The position numbers were made by a program, and so were the translations under genes. From the NCBI GenBank assembly GCA_963739795.1, contig CAVUBL010000017.1, positions 186,001 to 250,000 on the forward strand: DNA of 64,000 nt. The letters run 5' to 3'. The notes under the pieces were generated by a model, which was given only the letters and a program-made list of their open reading frames with translations, had not been told where the DNA came from and did no database searches. Positions within the stretch are counted from its first letter, which is position 1, and each line of letters starts with the position of its first letter. This DNA comes from CAVUBL01 sp963739795. Lineage in GTDB: Bacteria > Acidobacteriota > Thermoanaerobaculia > Multivoradales > DATKCC01. Positions 51,180-60,603 of this stretch are shown here, piece after piece.

Positions 51180-52025
51180 CTATCTCTCGATCGGCATCCC
51201 GATCAGGTTGCCGTACTCCGTCCAGCTCCCGTCGTAATTGCGCACTCCCTCGAGCCCCAGGAGGTACTTGAGCACGAACCAGGTGTGGCTCGAGCGCTCG
51301 CCGATCCGGCAGTAGGCGACGGTCGGCCGGTCCGGATCGACGCCCCGCTCCCGGACGTAGATCGCCTCGAGCTCCGCGGCGCTCTTGAAGGTGCCGTCCG
51401 GGTTGACTGCGGTCGACCACGGGACGTTGGCGGCGCCCGGGATGTGTCCGGCGCGCTGGGCGGTCTCGCTCATGCCCGGCGGGGCGATGATCTTGCCGGT
51501 GAACTCGTCGGGGCTGCGCACGTCGACCAGGTTCTGGCCGTCGCGCGCGAGGATCTCCTTGACGTCGTCGATCTTCGCCCGCAGCTCCGCGTGCTCCTCG
51601 GTGACCCGGTAAGTGCTGGGGGTGACCTCGGGGAGGTCGGGGGTCAGCTCCTTGTCGTCCTCGTCCAGCCACTTGGCCCGGCCGCCGTTCATCAGGCGCA
51701 CGTCCCGGTGGCCGTACAGCTTGAGGAGCCAGAAGCCGTAGGCCGCGAACCAGTTGTTGTTGTCGCCGTAGAGGACCACCGTGTCCTCCGGCGTGATGCC
51801 CGCGTGGCCCAGGAGGTGCTCGAGCTCCTCGCGGCTCAGGATGTCCCGGCGGACCGGGTCCTGGAGCTGGGTCTGCCAGTTGAAGCCCACGGCGCCGGGG
51901 ACGTGGCCGGCGGAGTAGGCCTGGGTGTCGACGTCGACCTCGACCAGCTTGATCCCGGGCTCGTTCAGATGCTCCTTGACCCAGTCGGTCGAGACCAGCA
52001 CTTCGGGGTGCGCATACTCGCTCAT
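51180..52025 (-). CDS. Thiosulfate sulfurtransferase (tandem rhodanese)
   Basis: A 281-residue protein with two rhodanese domains: an inactive N-terminal one (VSTDWVKEHLNEPGIKLVEV ... YGDNNNWFAAYGFWLL) and a catalytic C-terminal one (LVDVRSPDEFTGKI and active-site loop YCRIGERSSHTWFV, with the cysteine that carries persulfide). It transfers sulfane sulfur from thiosulfate. It follows the cysteine synthase gene by 22 bases, so both should be one operon for sulfur assimilation. ATG 52025. Confidence 0.9.
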   Translation of the reverse strand: MSEYAHPEVLVSTDWVKEHLNEPGIKLVEVDVDTQAYSAGHVPGAVGFNWQTQLQDPVRRDILSREELEHLLGHAGITPEDTVVLYGDNNNWFAAYGFWLLKLYGHRDVRLMNGGRAKWLDEDDKELTPDLPEVTPSTYRVTEEHAELRAKIDDVKEILARDGQNLVDVRSPDEFTGKIIAPPGMSETAQRAGHIPGAANVPWSTAVNPDGTFKSAAELEAIYVRERGVDPDRPTVAYCRIGERSSHTWFVLKYLLGLEGVRNYDGSWTEYGNLIGMPIER

Positions 52026-52047
52026 CGTCTTGCCTCCGGTGGAAAAG

Positions 52048-53046
52048 TCATCCTGCGTTGGGTGGTGTCACGCCCTCGGCGAGGGCCGGGACGTGCTTTG
52101 CCATGTTCGACGTGTACTTGAAGACGTTGTCGGGAAAGATCATCACGCCCAGGCCCCCGTCGCGCTCGATCAGGCGCCGGTCGCGCTCGATCACCCGCCG
52201 GGCGCCCTCGTAGATCAGCCCGGAGCTGGGGCCCGCCAGCAGGCCCTCGGTGCGGGCGAGCTCGACGGCGCGGGTGTAGGCGAGCTCGTAGTCGACCTCC
52301 AGGATCTCGTCGACCAGGTCCGGGTCGTAGAGCTTCGAGACCCCGAGCTGGGAGACATTGCGCAGGCCCGGCACGTCGTGCCCCTCGGTGGGCTGGACGG
52401 CGACGATCCGGACCCGGGCTCCCTTCTCCCGGAAGAAGCGGCCGAGGCCGGTGACCGTGCCGCAGGTGCCCAGCGAGAGGAACAGGTGGGTGATCCGGCC
52501 TTCGGTCTGGCGCCAGATCTCCGGACCCGTCGTCTCGACGTGGGCCTGGACGTTGGCCTCGTTCTCGTACTGGTTGGGCATCGACCAGCGCTCGGACTGG
52601 GCCTTGGCGTAGGTCTTGGCCAGGCTGATCGAGCCGTCGCCCATGCCGGGGGAGGGGCACAGCTCGTCCGAGACCACCTCGAGCTCGGCGCCGGCGATCT
52701 TGAGGAGGATCTTCTTCTCGAGGGGCACCTTGTTGGGCACCACCGCGAGCATGGGGTGGCCGGAGGCGCTCGCCATGGCGGCGAGGCTGATGCCGGTGTT
52801 GCCCGACGTGGGCTCGACCACGCCGCGGCCGTCAGCGAGCTTGCCGCGTGCCTCGAGGTCGCGGAGCAGGGCCCGGGCGGCCCGGTCCTTGACCGAGCCG
52901 AAGGGGTTCATCCACTCCAGCTTGGCGAACAGGGGGAAGGTGTCGGGTGCGGGGCTCATCGCCCCGAGCCGCACCATGGGCGAAGGGTTTTCCTCGTCGG
53001 GCAGCAGCTCCAGGATGCTGTCGTAGACGCGGGCGCTGTGGTCCAT
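52048..53046 (-). CDS. PLP-dependent cysteine synthase family enzyme
   Basis: A 332-residue fold-type II PLP enzyme: NPFGSVKDRAARALL (Schiff-base Lys), PTSGNTGISLAAMAS (substrate-binding loop), the phosphate-binding GTCGTVTGLGRFF and GPSSGLIYEGA near the C-terminus. Together with the rhodanese it would make cysteine or S-sulfocysteine from O-acetyl- or O-phosphoserine and a sulfur donor; the exact donor is not read from sequence. ATG 53046 has GAGGAGACC upstream. A Cys-rich leader ORF lies 135 bases upstream of it. Confidence 0.85.
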   Translation of the reverse strand: MDHSARVYDSILELLPDEENPSPMVRLGAMSPAPDTFPLFAKLEWMNPFGSVKDRAARALLRDLEARGKLADGRGVVEPTSGNTGISLAAMASASGHPMLAVVPNKVPLEKKILLKIAGAELEVVSDELCPSPGMGDGSISLAKTYAKAQSERWSMPNQYENEANVQAHVETTGPEIWRQTEGRITHLFLSLGTCGTVTGLGRFFREKGARVRIVAVQPTEGHDVPGLRNVSQLGVSKLYDPDLVDEILEVDYELAYTRAVELARTEGLLAGPSSGLIYEGARRVIERDRRLIERDGGLGVMIFPDNVFKYTSNMAKHVPALAEGVTPPNAG

Positions 53047-53180
53047 CGGTTCGGTCTCCTCGTGACTCTTTTCCCAGAGCCCGGGCGACCGGCACGACGG
53101 CTGGAGCGGGAAGTCTTGGTGTGGGACAGAGACCCGCTCCGGCGGTGCCGGTGCGGGTGCTCGGGAGGGCGTCTCGTCCT

Positions 53181-53291
53181 TTACGGCGCGACGGTGGCCA
53201 CGGCATCCCCGCAGACCGGCCTGGGCATGCAACAGGTACACGCGCAGACCCGGCAGCAGAGGAGGTGGCTGGCGACGGCGCCGAACATCAC
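53181..53291 (-). CDS. Cys-rich leaderless leader peptide before the cysteine synthase gene
   Basis: A 36-codon ORF on the same strand as the cysteine synthase operon, ending with TAA at 53183-53181. It contains seven cysteines in 16 residues (LLCCRVCACTCCMPRPVC). GTG 53291 is followed immediately by an in-frame ATG (53288). The -10 box of a consensus promoter ends six bases before GTG, so no 5' UTR is expected. Translation of the Cys codons could sense charged tRNA-Cys and control the genes downstream, as reported for leaderless Cys-rich ORFs in mycobacteria. I infer function from position and composition. Confidence 0.6.
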   Translation of the reverse strand: MMFGAVASHLLCCRVCACTCCMPRPVCGDAVATVAP

Positions 53292-53297
53292 CGTTGA

Positions 53298-53326
53298 GAT
53301 ATATGACGAAATCGCTAACTTGTCAA
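53298..53326 (-). promoter_or_regulatory. Promoter of the cysteine operon
   Basis: On the minus strand TTGACA (53326-53321), a 17-base spacer and TATATC (53303-53298). It points to the leader ORF and the cysteine synthase gene. This is one of the best sigma-70-like promoters in the window. Confidence 0.7.
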
Positions 53327-53434
53327 CCTCGTGCCAATCGTGGCGCTTCTCGCGGGAGCGATGGGCCGGCACCCGACCCCGCGGTCGATCGGACTCCGCG
53401 GCGCTCGCCCCGCCTTCCCGGGGAGAGGGTGGGT

Positions 53435-56230
53435 CTACTCCGCCCGCAGAGCCTCGGTGGGCTGGATGCGGGTGGCGCGGGCCGCGGGCAGGGCACCGGC
53501 GACCAGGGCGACGCCGACGAGGATCGCGGTGGCGCCCGCGAGGGTCGGCAGGTCGTGGGCCGTGAGCCCGTAGAGGCGGCTCGAGAGGAGCCGCGCGCAC
53601 GCGAGGACCGCCGGCACGCCCAAGGCCGCCCCGGCGAGGGCCAGGAGCAGGGTCTCGCGGAGCACCATCCGCAGTACCCGCCCGCCGTCCGCGCCCAGGG
53701 CCATGCGCACTCCGATCTCGCCGGTTCGTCGGGAGGTGGCGTAGGAGATGACGCCGTAGAGGCCGACGGCGGCGAGCAGCAGGGCCAGGGCGCCGAACAC
53801 CGTCGAGAGCCGCACCACCAGACGCTCGTCCCGCAGCGACGTCGCGATGTGGCTTTCGAGGGGAGCGACGTCCAGGGGCGCGAGCCACGGGTCGACCTTC
53901 TGCACGGCCTGGCGGACAGGCTCGACCATGGCCTCGGGGTGCGCCGTCCGGATCTCGAAGCTGTACGACCAGAAAGGAAAGTCGAGCGTCTGCGGGTAGG
54001 AGAGGTAGAAGCGGGGGGCCACCGCGGCTCTCAGGTCGTGGTCGCGGACGTCTCGGGCGACGCCGACGATCTCGTAGGGGTCGTCGGGCTGCTCGGTGGC
54101 GGCGAAGCGGCGGCCGAGGGGGTTCTCGCCCGGGAAGTAGGCCCGGGCCATCGCCTGGTTGATCACCGCGACCCTGGGGGCTCCGGCCCGGTCCCCGGGT
54201 CCGAAGCCGCGGCCCAGCACGATGGGAATCCCGACGACGTGGAAGTATTCCGGGCCGACCCGGTCGTACTGGACCTCCTGCTCGGAGGGAGGCAACGGCG
54301 GGCGGCCGACGAGGGCGATCGTCGTACCGGACTCTCCGCCGCTGAACAGGCCGTTCTCCGACAGGGTGACCCCTGTCACGCCGGGGAGGGCGGCGAGGCG
54401 GTCGTGGAGCTCGCGGACGAGGGCGTCGAGACGGTCTCCCTGATAGCCGGCGGCCGAGGGCCTGAGCTCCAGCATGACCAGGTCGTCGCGCGGGAAGCCG
54501 AGGTCGACCCGATCCAGGTTGACCAGCGTTCGGAGGAACAGGCCGGCGCCCGCGACCAGCAGGAGCGAGACCGCGAACTGCGCCACCACCAGGAGCTTGC
54601 CCAAGGGCCAGCCAAGATGCCATCCCGGCCGCGAGCCCGAGCCGCCGCCGGGCGTTCGGGAGCCGGCGCCGGCCTCGGCGCCCCCCTCGAGCGCGGGGGT
54701 GAGATCGACGCGGGTGGCGCGAAGCGCCGGAGCGAGCCCGAAGACGACGCCGGTACCCAGGGCGACGGCGGCGGTGAAGGCGAGCACCCGCGGGTCGAGC
54801 CGGAGCTCGAGGGCCACCGAGTGCGGCAGGCCGATGAGCGCGAGGAGGCCGGTGTCGGCCCAGACCGCGACGAGCGCGCCCACGCCGCCTCCGAGCGCGG
54901 AGAGCAAGAGGCTCTCGGCGAGGAGCTGGCGCACGAGTCGGCCCCGTCCGGCCCCCAGCGCCTCCCGGATGGCGAGCTCGCGGTGGCGGCCGGTGGCGCG
55001 TTCGAGCAGCAGGGTGGCGACGTTGGCGCAGGCCACCAGGAGCACCAGGGCGACGACCGCCATCAGGATCGCGAGCGGCTTCGAGAACCTCCGGCGCCAG
55101 TAGGAGAAGCCGGTCCCACCGGGGCTCACGGCGAGGCGGAGCTTCGCCGGCTCGTCGGGAAGCATGTCGGCGGGGATGGCGCCGTCCGCCCGGCTCGCGA
55201 CGATGCCGGCGAAGAGAGCGCCGAGCGAGGCCCGAGCCTCGCCGATCGTGACCCCCGGTTTCAGGCGGCCCATGAGCAGCAGCCAGTTGACGTCCCAGCG
55301 CTCGAGGTCGTCCCGCCCGGAGACGATCTCGGGTTGCATCGCCAGGGGAATCCACAGATCGGTCGCCTGGGCCACGACCTCGCCGAAGAAGCCGGGCGGG
55401 CCGACGCCGGCGATGGTGAGCGGATAGCCGTTGACCTCGAGCGCCTCGCCCACCACGCCGGGGTCCGCGCCGAAGCGCCTCTGCCAGTAGTCGTACGACA
55501 GGACGACGTAGGGGGCGCTTCCGGAGGCGCCCCTCCCGGCGTCGGCGTTGAAGACACGTCCCAGGTAGGGCGAGACGCCGAGGACCGTGAAGTAGTTGGC
55601 GCTCACGAAGCGGCCGTGGACCGGCTCGCCGGCCCGTTTCGGGTCGTCGCCGATCCGCAGGCTCCAGGCGGGTCCGGCGGCGAGGAGCCCGGAGACGACC
55701 CGGCTGCCGTCGCGGAGCCGGCGATACATGGGGACCGAAATGAGGTCGGCGCGCACCCCGCCCTGCGAGGTGGAGTTGACCCGGGAGGTGTCGCCGATCG
55801 CCACCAGGCGGCCGGGTTCCGCCACCGGCAGGCTTCTCAGTTGCAGGGCGTCGATGAGGCTGAAGACGGCGGTGTTCGCCCCGATGCCCAGGGCCAGCGA
55901 CAGGGTGACCGCCAGGGTGAAGCCCGGGCTCTTGGCGAGGCCGCGGCCGGCGAGGCGGAGGTCCCCGGCGAGCTCGCGGAACCGGTCGCCGAGGCGGCGG
56001 CGCCGCTCGATCCGCCGGTCGCTCTCCAGGAGCGACGCCCGGGTCCGGCCGAGCTCGCCGAGCTCGGCTTCGGCGCGGGCCCGGGCCTGGCGCGGTGGAC
56101 GTCCCTCGGCGACCAGCTCCTCGGTCCGCATCTCGAGGTGGAAGGCGAGCTCCTCGTCGAGCTCGCCGGCGAGGTCGTGGTCGTCCCGCCAGGGCCAGTG
56201 GAAGCGGTGCGCGAGTTTGCCGAAGGGCAT
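53435..56230 (-). CDS. ADOP-family duplicated FtsX-type permease
   Basis: A 931-residue protein with the acidobacterial duplicated orphan permease layout: an N-terminal soluble helix-rich part (ELDEELAFHLEMRTEELVAE), MacB-like periplasmic domain 1 after GFTLAVTLSLALGIGANTAV, an FtsX permease block in the middle (about residues 370-460), a second MacB-like domain and a terminal FtsX block (EIGVRMALGADGGRVLRMVL) ending in TRIQPTEALRAE. No ATPase gene is adjacent, which is the rule for these orphan permeases. The gene begins one base after the PadR gene ends. Confidence 0.9.
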   Translation of the reverse strand: MPFGKLAHRFHWPWRDDHDLAGELDEELAFHLEMRTEELVAEGRPPRQARARAEAELGELGRTRASLLESDRRIERRRRLGDRFRELAGDLRLAGRGLAKSPGFTLAVTLSLALGIGANTAVFSLIDALQLRSLPVAEPGRLVAIGDTSRVNSTSQGGVRADLISVPMYRRLRDGSRVVSGLLAAGPAWSLRIGDDPKRAGEPVHGRFVSANYFTVLGVSPYLGRVFNADAGRGASGSAPYVVLSYDYWQRRFGADPGVVGEALEVNGYPLTIAGVGPPGFFGEVVAQATDLWIPLAMQPEIVSGRDDLERWDVNWLLLMGRLKPGVTIGEARASLGALFAGIVASRADGAIPADMLPDEPAKLRLAVSPGGTGFSYWRRRFSKPLAILMAVVALVLLVACANVATLLLERATGRHRELAIREALGAGRGRLVRQLLAESLLLSALGGGVGALVAVWADTGLLALIGLPHSVALELRLDPRVLAFTAAVALGTGVVFGLAPALRATRVDLTPALEGGAEAGAGSRTPGGGSGSRPGWHLGWPLGKLLVVAQFAVSLLLVAGAGLFLRTLVNLDRVDLGFPRDDLVMLELRPSAAGYQGDRLDALVRELHDRLAALPGVTGVTLSENGLFSGGESGTTIALVGRPPLPPSEQEVQYDRVGPEYFHVVGIPIVLGRGFGPGDRAGAPRVAVINQAMARAYFPGENPLGRRFAATEQPDDPYEIVGVARDVRDHDLRAAVAPRFYLSYPQTLDFPFWSYSFEIRTAHPEAMVEPVRQAVQKVDPWLAPLDVAPLESHIATSLRDERLVVRLSTVFGALALLLAAVGLYGVISYATSRRTGEIGVRMALGADGGRVLRMVLRETLLLALAGAALGVPAVLACARLLSSRLYGLTAHDLPTLAGATAILVGVALVAGALPAARATRIQPTEALRAE

Positions 56231-56231
56231 C

Positions 56232-56597
56232 TCAGGCCTCCCCCGCGACGGGCTCGGGGGGCTCGAGCACCTGGAAGACCGCGGCGGCGTACCGGCGCCA
56301 CGCGGCCACGTCGTGCTCGAGGCGGGTGCGGCCGGCGGGCGTGAGCTGGTAGAAGCGGGCCCGCCGCCGGCTCTCGCTCAGGCCCCACTCCGCTTCCACC
56401 CAGCCCTTGCGCTCCATGCGCCGGAGCGCCTGGTAGAGGGCGGCGTCCTGGACCTCCAGCGTGCCGCCGGTGCGCTCCCGGATCGAGCGCGAGATGCCGT
56501 AGCCGTGCATCGGCTCGCGGGCCAGGGTGCAGAGGATCAGGACGTCGAGGGTGCCTTGCAGCAGGTCGAGGGACTTCGGGTCAGAGCGGTCGGGCAT
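56232..56597 (-). CDS. PadR-family transcriptional regulator
   Basis: A 121-residue winged-helix repressor: LLQGTLDVLILCTLAREPMH, GYGISRSIRERTGGTLEVQD, AALYQALRRMERKGWVEAEW, then YQLTPAGRTRLEHDVAAWRR. This length and pattern are those of PadR proteins encoded just upstream of ADOP permeases in Acidobacteriota. It probably represses the permease operon and responds to an unknown ligand. Confidence 0.9.
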   Translation of the reverse strand: MPDRSDPKSLDLLQGTLDVLILCTLAREPMHGYGISRSIRERTGGTLEVQDAALYQALRRMERKGWVEAEWGLSESRRRARFYQLTPAGRTRLEHDVAAWRRYAAAVFQVLEPPEPVAGEA

Positions 56598-56610
56598 CAG
56601 GCCTCCTTCG

Positions 56611-56625
56611 CCTCACTTGGTGAGG
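56611..56625 (-). promoter_or_regulatory. Palindrome upstream of padR, probable operator
   Basis: CCTCAC-TTG-GTGAGG is a perfect six-base inverted repeat 14 bases before the PadR start codon, where an autoregulatory operator would lie. Confidence 0.55.
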
Positions 56626-56667
56626 GGAAGGATACGAGGCCCTACGGCCAGACGTCAAGCGGAGGGC

Positions 56668-58158
56668 TCAGCCCGTGCCGTCGACGTTCGCGAAGGGCCG
56701 CCACTTCGCCTCGGGCGAGGGGCCGGTGGCGAGGCTCACGACGATCAGGGTGAGGATCGAGGCTGCCGCCGACGGGTAGATCAGGTAGTCGTAGGAGAGG
56801 GGCAGGTCGAACAGGCCGAGGGGCAGGCTCGCCACCCCGAAGCGGGCGAGGGCCGCGAAGACGATCGTGGTCCCCACCCCCGCCGCCACCGAGGCGGTGC
56901 CCCCCGCCGGGGTCGCCCGGCGCCACAGGAAGGCGGCCAGAAGCGCCGGCGTGACCGCCGCGCCCACCATGGTGTAGGCGTAGAGGGCCATGTCCAGAAT
57001 GTTCTCGAAGAAGCCGGTGATCACGAACGCCAGGAGCCCGAGGACCACGATCATCCAGCGCTGAAAAGCGACCACCTGGCGCTGGGTGGCGTCGGGCCGG
57101 AGAAAGCGCTGGTAGACGTCGCGGGTCAGGTTGGTCGAGGGCACCAGCAGGAAGGTGTTGGCGGTGGAGAAGACGATGGCCGCGGCGCCGACGAGGACGA
57201 TCGCCCCGGCGACGAAGGGCAGGTGCTGGGCGGCCAGGTCGAGGATCACCGTCTCGGTGGCCGCCCGGTCCAGGACGCCCTTGGCGGTGCGGAACGCCGG
57301 GTCGCTCCAGTAGATGCCGGCGCCGAAGACGGCCGTCGCGGCGAGCATGGTCTCGACGAACACCACGCCCACGATCATCCCCACCACCGCCCGGCGGGCC
57401 GAGCGCTCGTCGCGCGCCGACATGAACTTCTGGTACATGGAGCTCTCCCCCAGGAGCAGGAAGAAGGTGGGGAAGAAGAGCCCCAGGGCGGCGCCCAGGC
57501 CGGTGGCGCCCAGCGGCGAGAAGTGGGTGGCCGGCAGCGTGGCGGTGAGGTGGTGCCAGCCGCCGGCGGCGCGCAGGGCGAGGGGGGCCGCGATCAGCAC
57601 GCCGACGGTGATCAGGAGGCCGTTGACCAAGTCCAAGGCGACGATGGAGGCCATCCCCGCCGCCACGGTGTAGAGGATCACCAGGCCGCAGACGACCGCC
57701 TGGCCCCAAAAGGGGGTGATCCGGCCGGCGGTGACGATGGAGAGCAGCCGGCCGCCGCCCAGGAGCTGGTAGCCGGCGATGGTCAGGTAGGCGATGATGA
57801 TCGCCAATGTCCCCAGCAGGCGGGCCGCCGCCGTGTAGCGCAGCTCCAGGATGTCGGGCAGGGTGTACTGGGCGATCTTGCGCACGCGCGGCGCGAGGCG
57901 GTAGACGAGGGCGATCCCGACCCAGGCCCCGGCCGAGAGCCAGAGGGCGGAGAAGCCCTCGCGGAAGGCCCGGCCGGCGCCGCCGAAGAGGCTCCCCGAG
58001 CCGATCCAGGTGCACACCAGGGTGCCCACCAGGAAGAGGGTGGAGACCCCGCGGCCGGCGACCATGAAGTCGTCCTGGCCCGCGACTCTGCGACTCTTCC
58101 AGACGCTGATCCCGATGAGAATCGCGAGGTACCCGAGAATCACCCAGAGAAAGGTCAT
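56668..58158 (-). CDS. Sodium/solute symporter (SSS) family transporter
   Basis: A 496-residue protein with about 13 hydrophobic helices. The SSS signature is present early (VGTLVCTWIGSGSLFGGAG), followed by GREGFSALWLSAGAWVGIAL-like helix text and SSMYQKFMSARDERSARRAV in the middle. Family members couple sodium to sugars, amino acids or organic acids; the substrate here is not clear. ATG 58158. Confidence 0.85.
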   Translation of the reverse strand: MTFLWVILGYLAILIGISVWKSRRVAGQDDFMVAGRGVSTLFLVGTLVCTWIGSGSLFGGAGRAFREGFSALWLSAGAWVGIALVYRLAPRVRKIAQYTLPDILELRYTAAARLLGTLAIIIAYLTIAGYQLLGGGRLLSIVTAGRITPFWGQAVVCGLVILYTVAAGMASIVALDLVNGLLITVGVLIAAPLALRAAGGWHHLTATLPATHFSPLGATGLGAALGLFFPTFFLLLGESSMYQKFMSARDERSARRAVVGMIVGVVFVETMLAATAVFGAGIYWSDPAFRTAKGVLDRAATETVILDLAAQHLPFVAGAIVLVGAAAIVFSTANTFLLVPSTNLTRDVYQRFLRPDATQRQVVAFQRWMIVVLGLLAFVITGFFENILDMALYAYTMVGAAVTPALLAAFLWRRATPAGGTASVAAGVGTTIVFAALARFGVASLPLGLFDLPLSYDYLIYPSAAASILTLIVVSLATGPSPEAKWRPFANVDGTG

Positions 58159-58259
58159 CGGTCTAGAAACCTCCGCCTTGAGGTTCGGGGCGCCTTAATC
58201 GGTCTCGCCGTGGGCCGAGCGATGGCCCCCGCCCACGGTGATCTCGAAGCGCTCGGCAT

Positions 58260-60470
58260 TCACTCGCTGCCGACGGCGGTGCGCACGTCGACTCCCTTCT
58301 TGTCCACCTTCACCGAGATTTCGTCGAGCTCGCCCTCGGTCAGGGGGTGATCGGTGGGGAAGGCGAGCACGTACTGGCTGCGCAGCTCGCGGTCGATCTG
58401 GTCGTAGGCGCCGGGGAGCTTCGAGATGTCGTCGATGTAGTAAATGCGCCCGCCGGTGTGGCTGGTGATCGCCTCGAGGTCGGCCCTCCTGACGTTCCCG
58501 CGCTCGTTGTAGAGGCCGGCCAGGGAGACGATGTAGACCGGCGCGCCGACCAACCGGGAGTACTGGACCACCCGCCGGATCGGCATGTGGCTGCCCTCGT
58601 CGTAGCCGTCGGTCAGGAGCACGACGGCTCGCCGGCCCGGCTGGTCCCAGAGCTGGACGGTGGAGAAGACGATGGAGTCGTAGAGCGCCGTGGCGCCGCC
58701 TGCCCGGAGGACCGCGAAGCGCTGGAGGAGGCGGTTGAGGTCGCCGGTCGCCGGCTGGAGCAGGTGCGGGCGGTTGGCGAAGCTCACGAGGAACGCCCGG
58801 TCCTTCGGGATGAGGGTGTTGATCAAGAACCGGGCCGCTGCCCGCTCGGCGTCGGTCAGGAGCACGTCCATGCTTCCCGAGGTGTCGATCAGGAGCCCCA
58901 GGGTCAGCGGCACGTCGTCGGCCACCTGGAAGCGCTCGATGGGTTGTTCCTGCCCGTGGAAGCGGATCTTGAAGTCGTTCCGGTTCAGGCCCTGCACCGG
59001 CTCGCCGTCCTCGTTCGTGACCACCACGAAGAGCTGGACCAGGTTCACTTCCACGCGCTCTGCCGCCACGCCCTGAGAGAGGAGCTGCACGTCCTCGAGG
59101 GACGATCCGTCGGCGAGGTAGGCCACCACGCGCACGTAGTCGTCGGGGGCGGGCGTGGCCGAGGCGAGGGGGAGCGTGGCGCGCCACGGCGGCGAGGTGA
59201 GCGTGTCGAGGAGCTTCTGATTGCGGTAGAGCTCGACCCGGGCCACCGAGCCTCCCGGCGGCACCGTGACCCGGGCCTCCACGTTCACCGAGCCGGGGCC
59301 GCCCGGGGTGGCGGCGGGCACCGGGTCCATGCCGGTGATCCGCACGTCGAAGCGTGCGACGCGGCGGTTGACGGTGATCTCGTGGCGGCCCAGCTCGTGG
59401 CCGTCCTCGCCCAGGGCTACGGCTCGGATCGTGTGGGTCTTGGCCTCTGGGCCCAGGTCGAGGGTGGCATTGAACGGCTCGCGGTCGTCGGACCCGGCCT
59501 CGGTGCCGTCGAGGTAGAAGACCACCTTAGAGACGGCGTCGGTGGTGACCAGGGTCTGGATCTCGACCTTGCCGACGGCCGGCCGCTTGCGGGGCGGCAG
59601 GATCACCAGCAGACGGCCGCCGGTGGGCAGGCCGGGCTCTCCGGCCTGGGCCGCGGGGCCGGGCGCCGGGGCCGGCCCGGATGCCTGCCCGGGGGCGCGC
59701 CCCGCGCCGGAGCCGGACGCGCCGGGTACCTCGGGATAGAGGGTGCCGCGGGGTCCCTGCGACGGCGCTTCTCCCTCGTCGGCCTCGTCGGCTCCGCCCC
59801 CCTCGCTGACCTCAGCCCCCTCGCCGCCCTCCGGCTCGGCCTGCGCCTGCGCCTGCGCCTGGCCGGAGGCCTGAGCGGAAGCTCCCGCCGCCGGCGGGGC
59901 GCCCCCCGCGCTCGCGACTGCGGCGGCCGCCTGCGGGTCGTAGACGGCCACCCGCATGCCGGCGGGCAGGTGGAGGGGGCCGTCGGCGAGCTCGGCGATG
60001 CACGCCCCCCAGCGTGAGCCCAGGGCCTGGTCGATCACCACGGCCGCGGCGTGAAGGTCGTCGGGCAGGGCCAGGCGTCCGCGGTAGAGCCAGGCGTCCG
60101 CCGGGCTGCCGTCCGCGGTCACGGTGACCGGGGCGACGGTCTCGGCCCGGCTCACCACCTTCCCTTCGATGGTGGCGGCGGTCATGGTGACGCGGAGCGA
60201 ACCGAGGGACGCGGCGCCCTGATCGAGGCTCTGAAGATCGAGGAAGGCCTCGAAGTAGAGCGTGCCGGGCCCGGTGTCGGTGCCGGGGTTCCGGCGCGTC
60301 TCCAGGTGGACCCAACATTCGACCGGAAGGTCGCCGGCCGGGGCGTCGGGGTTCTCGATGAGGGTCCGGGCCCGGGCGACGTCCTTCGGGGAGCCGGCGG
60401 CGGAAGCTTGCGGAGTGGCGGGGGTGGCGGGCGCTGCCAGGAGCAGCAGGAGAGCTAGAAAGCGGCGCAC
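58260..60470 (-). CDS. Secreted VWFA-related protein (acidobacterial type)
   Basis: A 736-residue protein with a signal peptide (FLALLLLLAAPATPATPQA), an Ala/Pro/Gly-rich low-complexity stretch (about residues 165-275) and a C-terminal von Willebrand A domain with its MIDAS motif GLLIDTSGSMDVLLTDAERA (DxSxS). The segment before it (VNLVQLFVVVTNEDGEPVQG then LNRNDFKI) is characteristic of the VWFA-related proteins described in Acidobacteria. It is probably exported and works in protein-protein contacts. Partner unknown. Confidence 0.85.
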   Translation of the reverse strand: MRRFLALLLLLAAPATPATPQASAAGSPKDVARARTLIENPDAPAGDLPVECWVHLETRRNPGTDTGPGTLYFEAFLDLQSLDQGAASLGSLRVTMTAATIEGKVVSRAETVAPVTVTADGSPADAWLYRGRLALPDDLHAAAVVIDQALGSRWGACIAELADGPLHLPAGMRVAVYDPQAAAAVASAGGAPPAAGASAQASGQAQAQAQAEPEGGEGAEVSEGGGADEADEGEAPSQGPRGTLYPEVPGASGSGAGRAPGQASGPAPAPGPAAQAGEPGLPTGGRLLVILPPRKRPAVGKVEIQTLVTTDAVSKVVFYLDGTEAGSDDREPFNATLDLGPEAKTHTIRAVALGEDGHELGRHEITVNRRVARFDVRITGMDPVPAATPGGPGSVNVEARVTVPPGGSVARVELYRNQKLLDTLTSPPWRATLPLASATPAPDDYVRVVAYLADGSSLEDVQLLSQGVAAERVEVNLVQLFVVVTNEDGEPVQGLNRNDFKIRFHGQEQPIERFQVADDVPLTLGLLIDTSGSMDVLLTDAERAAARFLINTLIPKDRAFLVSFANRPHLLQPATGDLNRLLQRFAVLRAGGATALYDSIVFSTVQLWDQPGRRAVVLLTDGYDEGSHMPIRRVVQYSRLVGAPVYIVSLAGLYNERGNVRRADLEAITSHTGGRIYYIDDISKLPGAYDQIDRELRSQYVLAFPTDHPLTEGELDEISVKVDKKGVDVRTAVGSE

Positions 60471-60529
60471 AGCAGAAACCCTACCAGAGCGGGGGGGGCC
60501 GCCGGGAGGGTCCGGAGCGAGGAGAGCGA

Positions 60530-60560
60530 GATCGGGGAGGAGGCCGCCTCCTCCCCGATC
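60530..60560 (-). terminator. Strong hairpin after the phasin-like gene
   Basis: A perfect 14-base stem (GATCGGGGAGGAGG with CCTCCTCCCCGATC) and a 3-base loop lie 44 bases after the phasin stop. No T-run follows, so intrinsic termination is not certain. Confidence 0.5.
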
Positions 60561-60603
60561 CTCCGCCGCGCCCGACGGTGAGCGGATCTCCGCTCCGAGG
60601 AAC

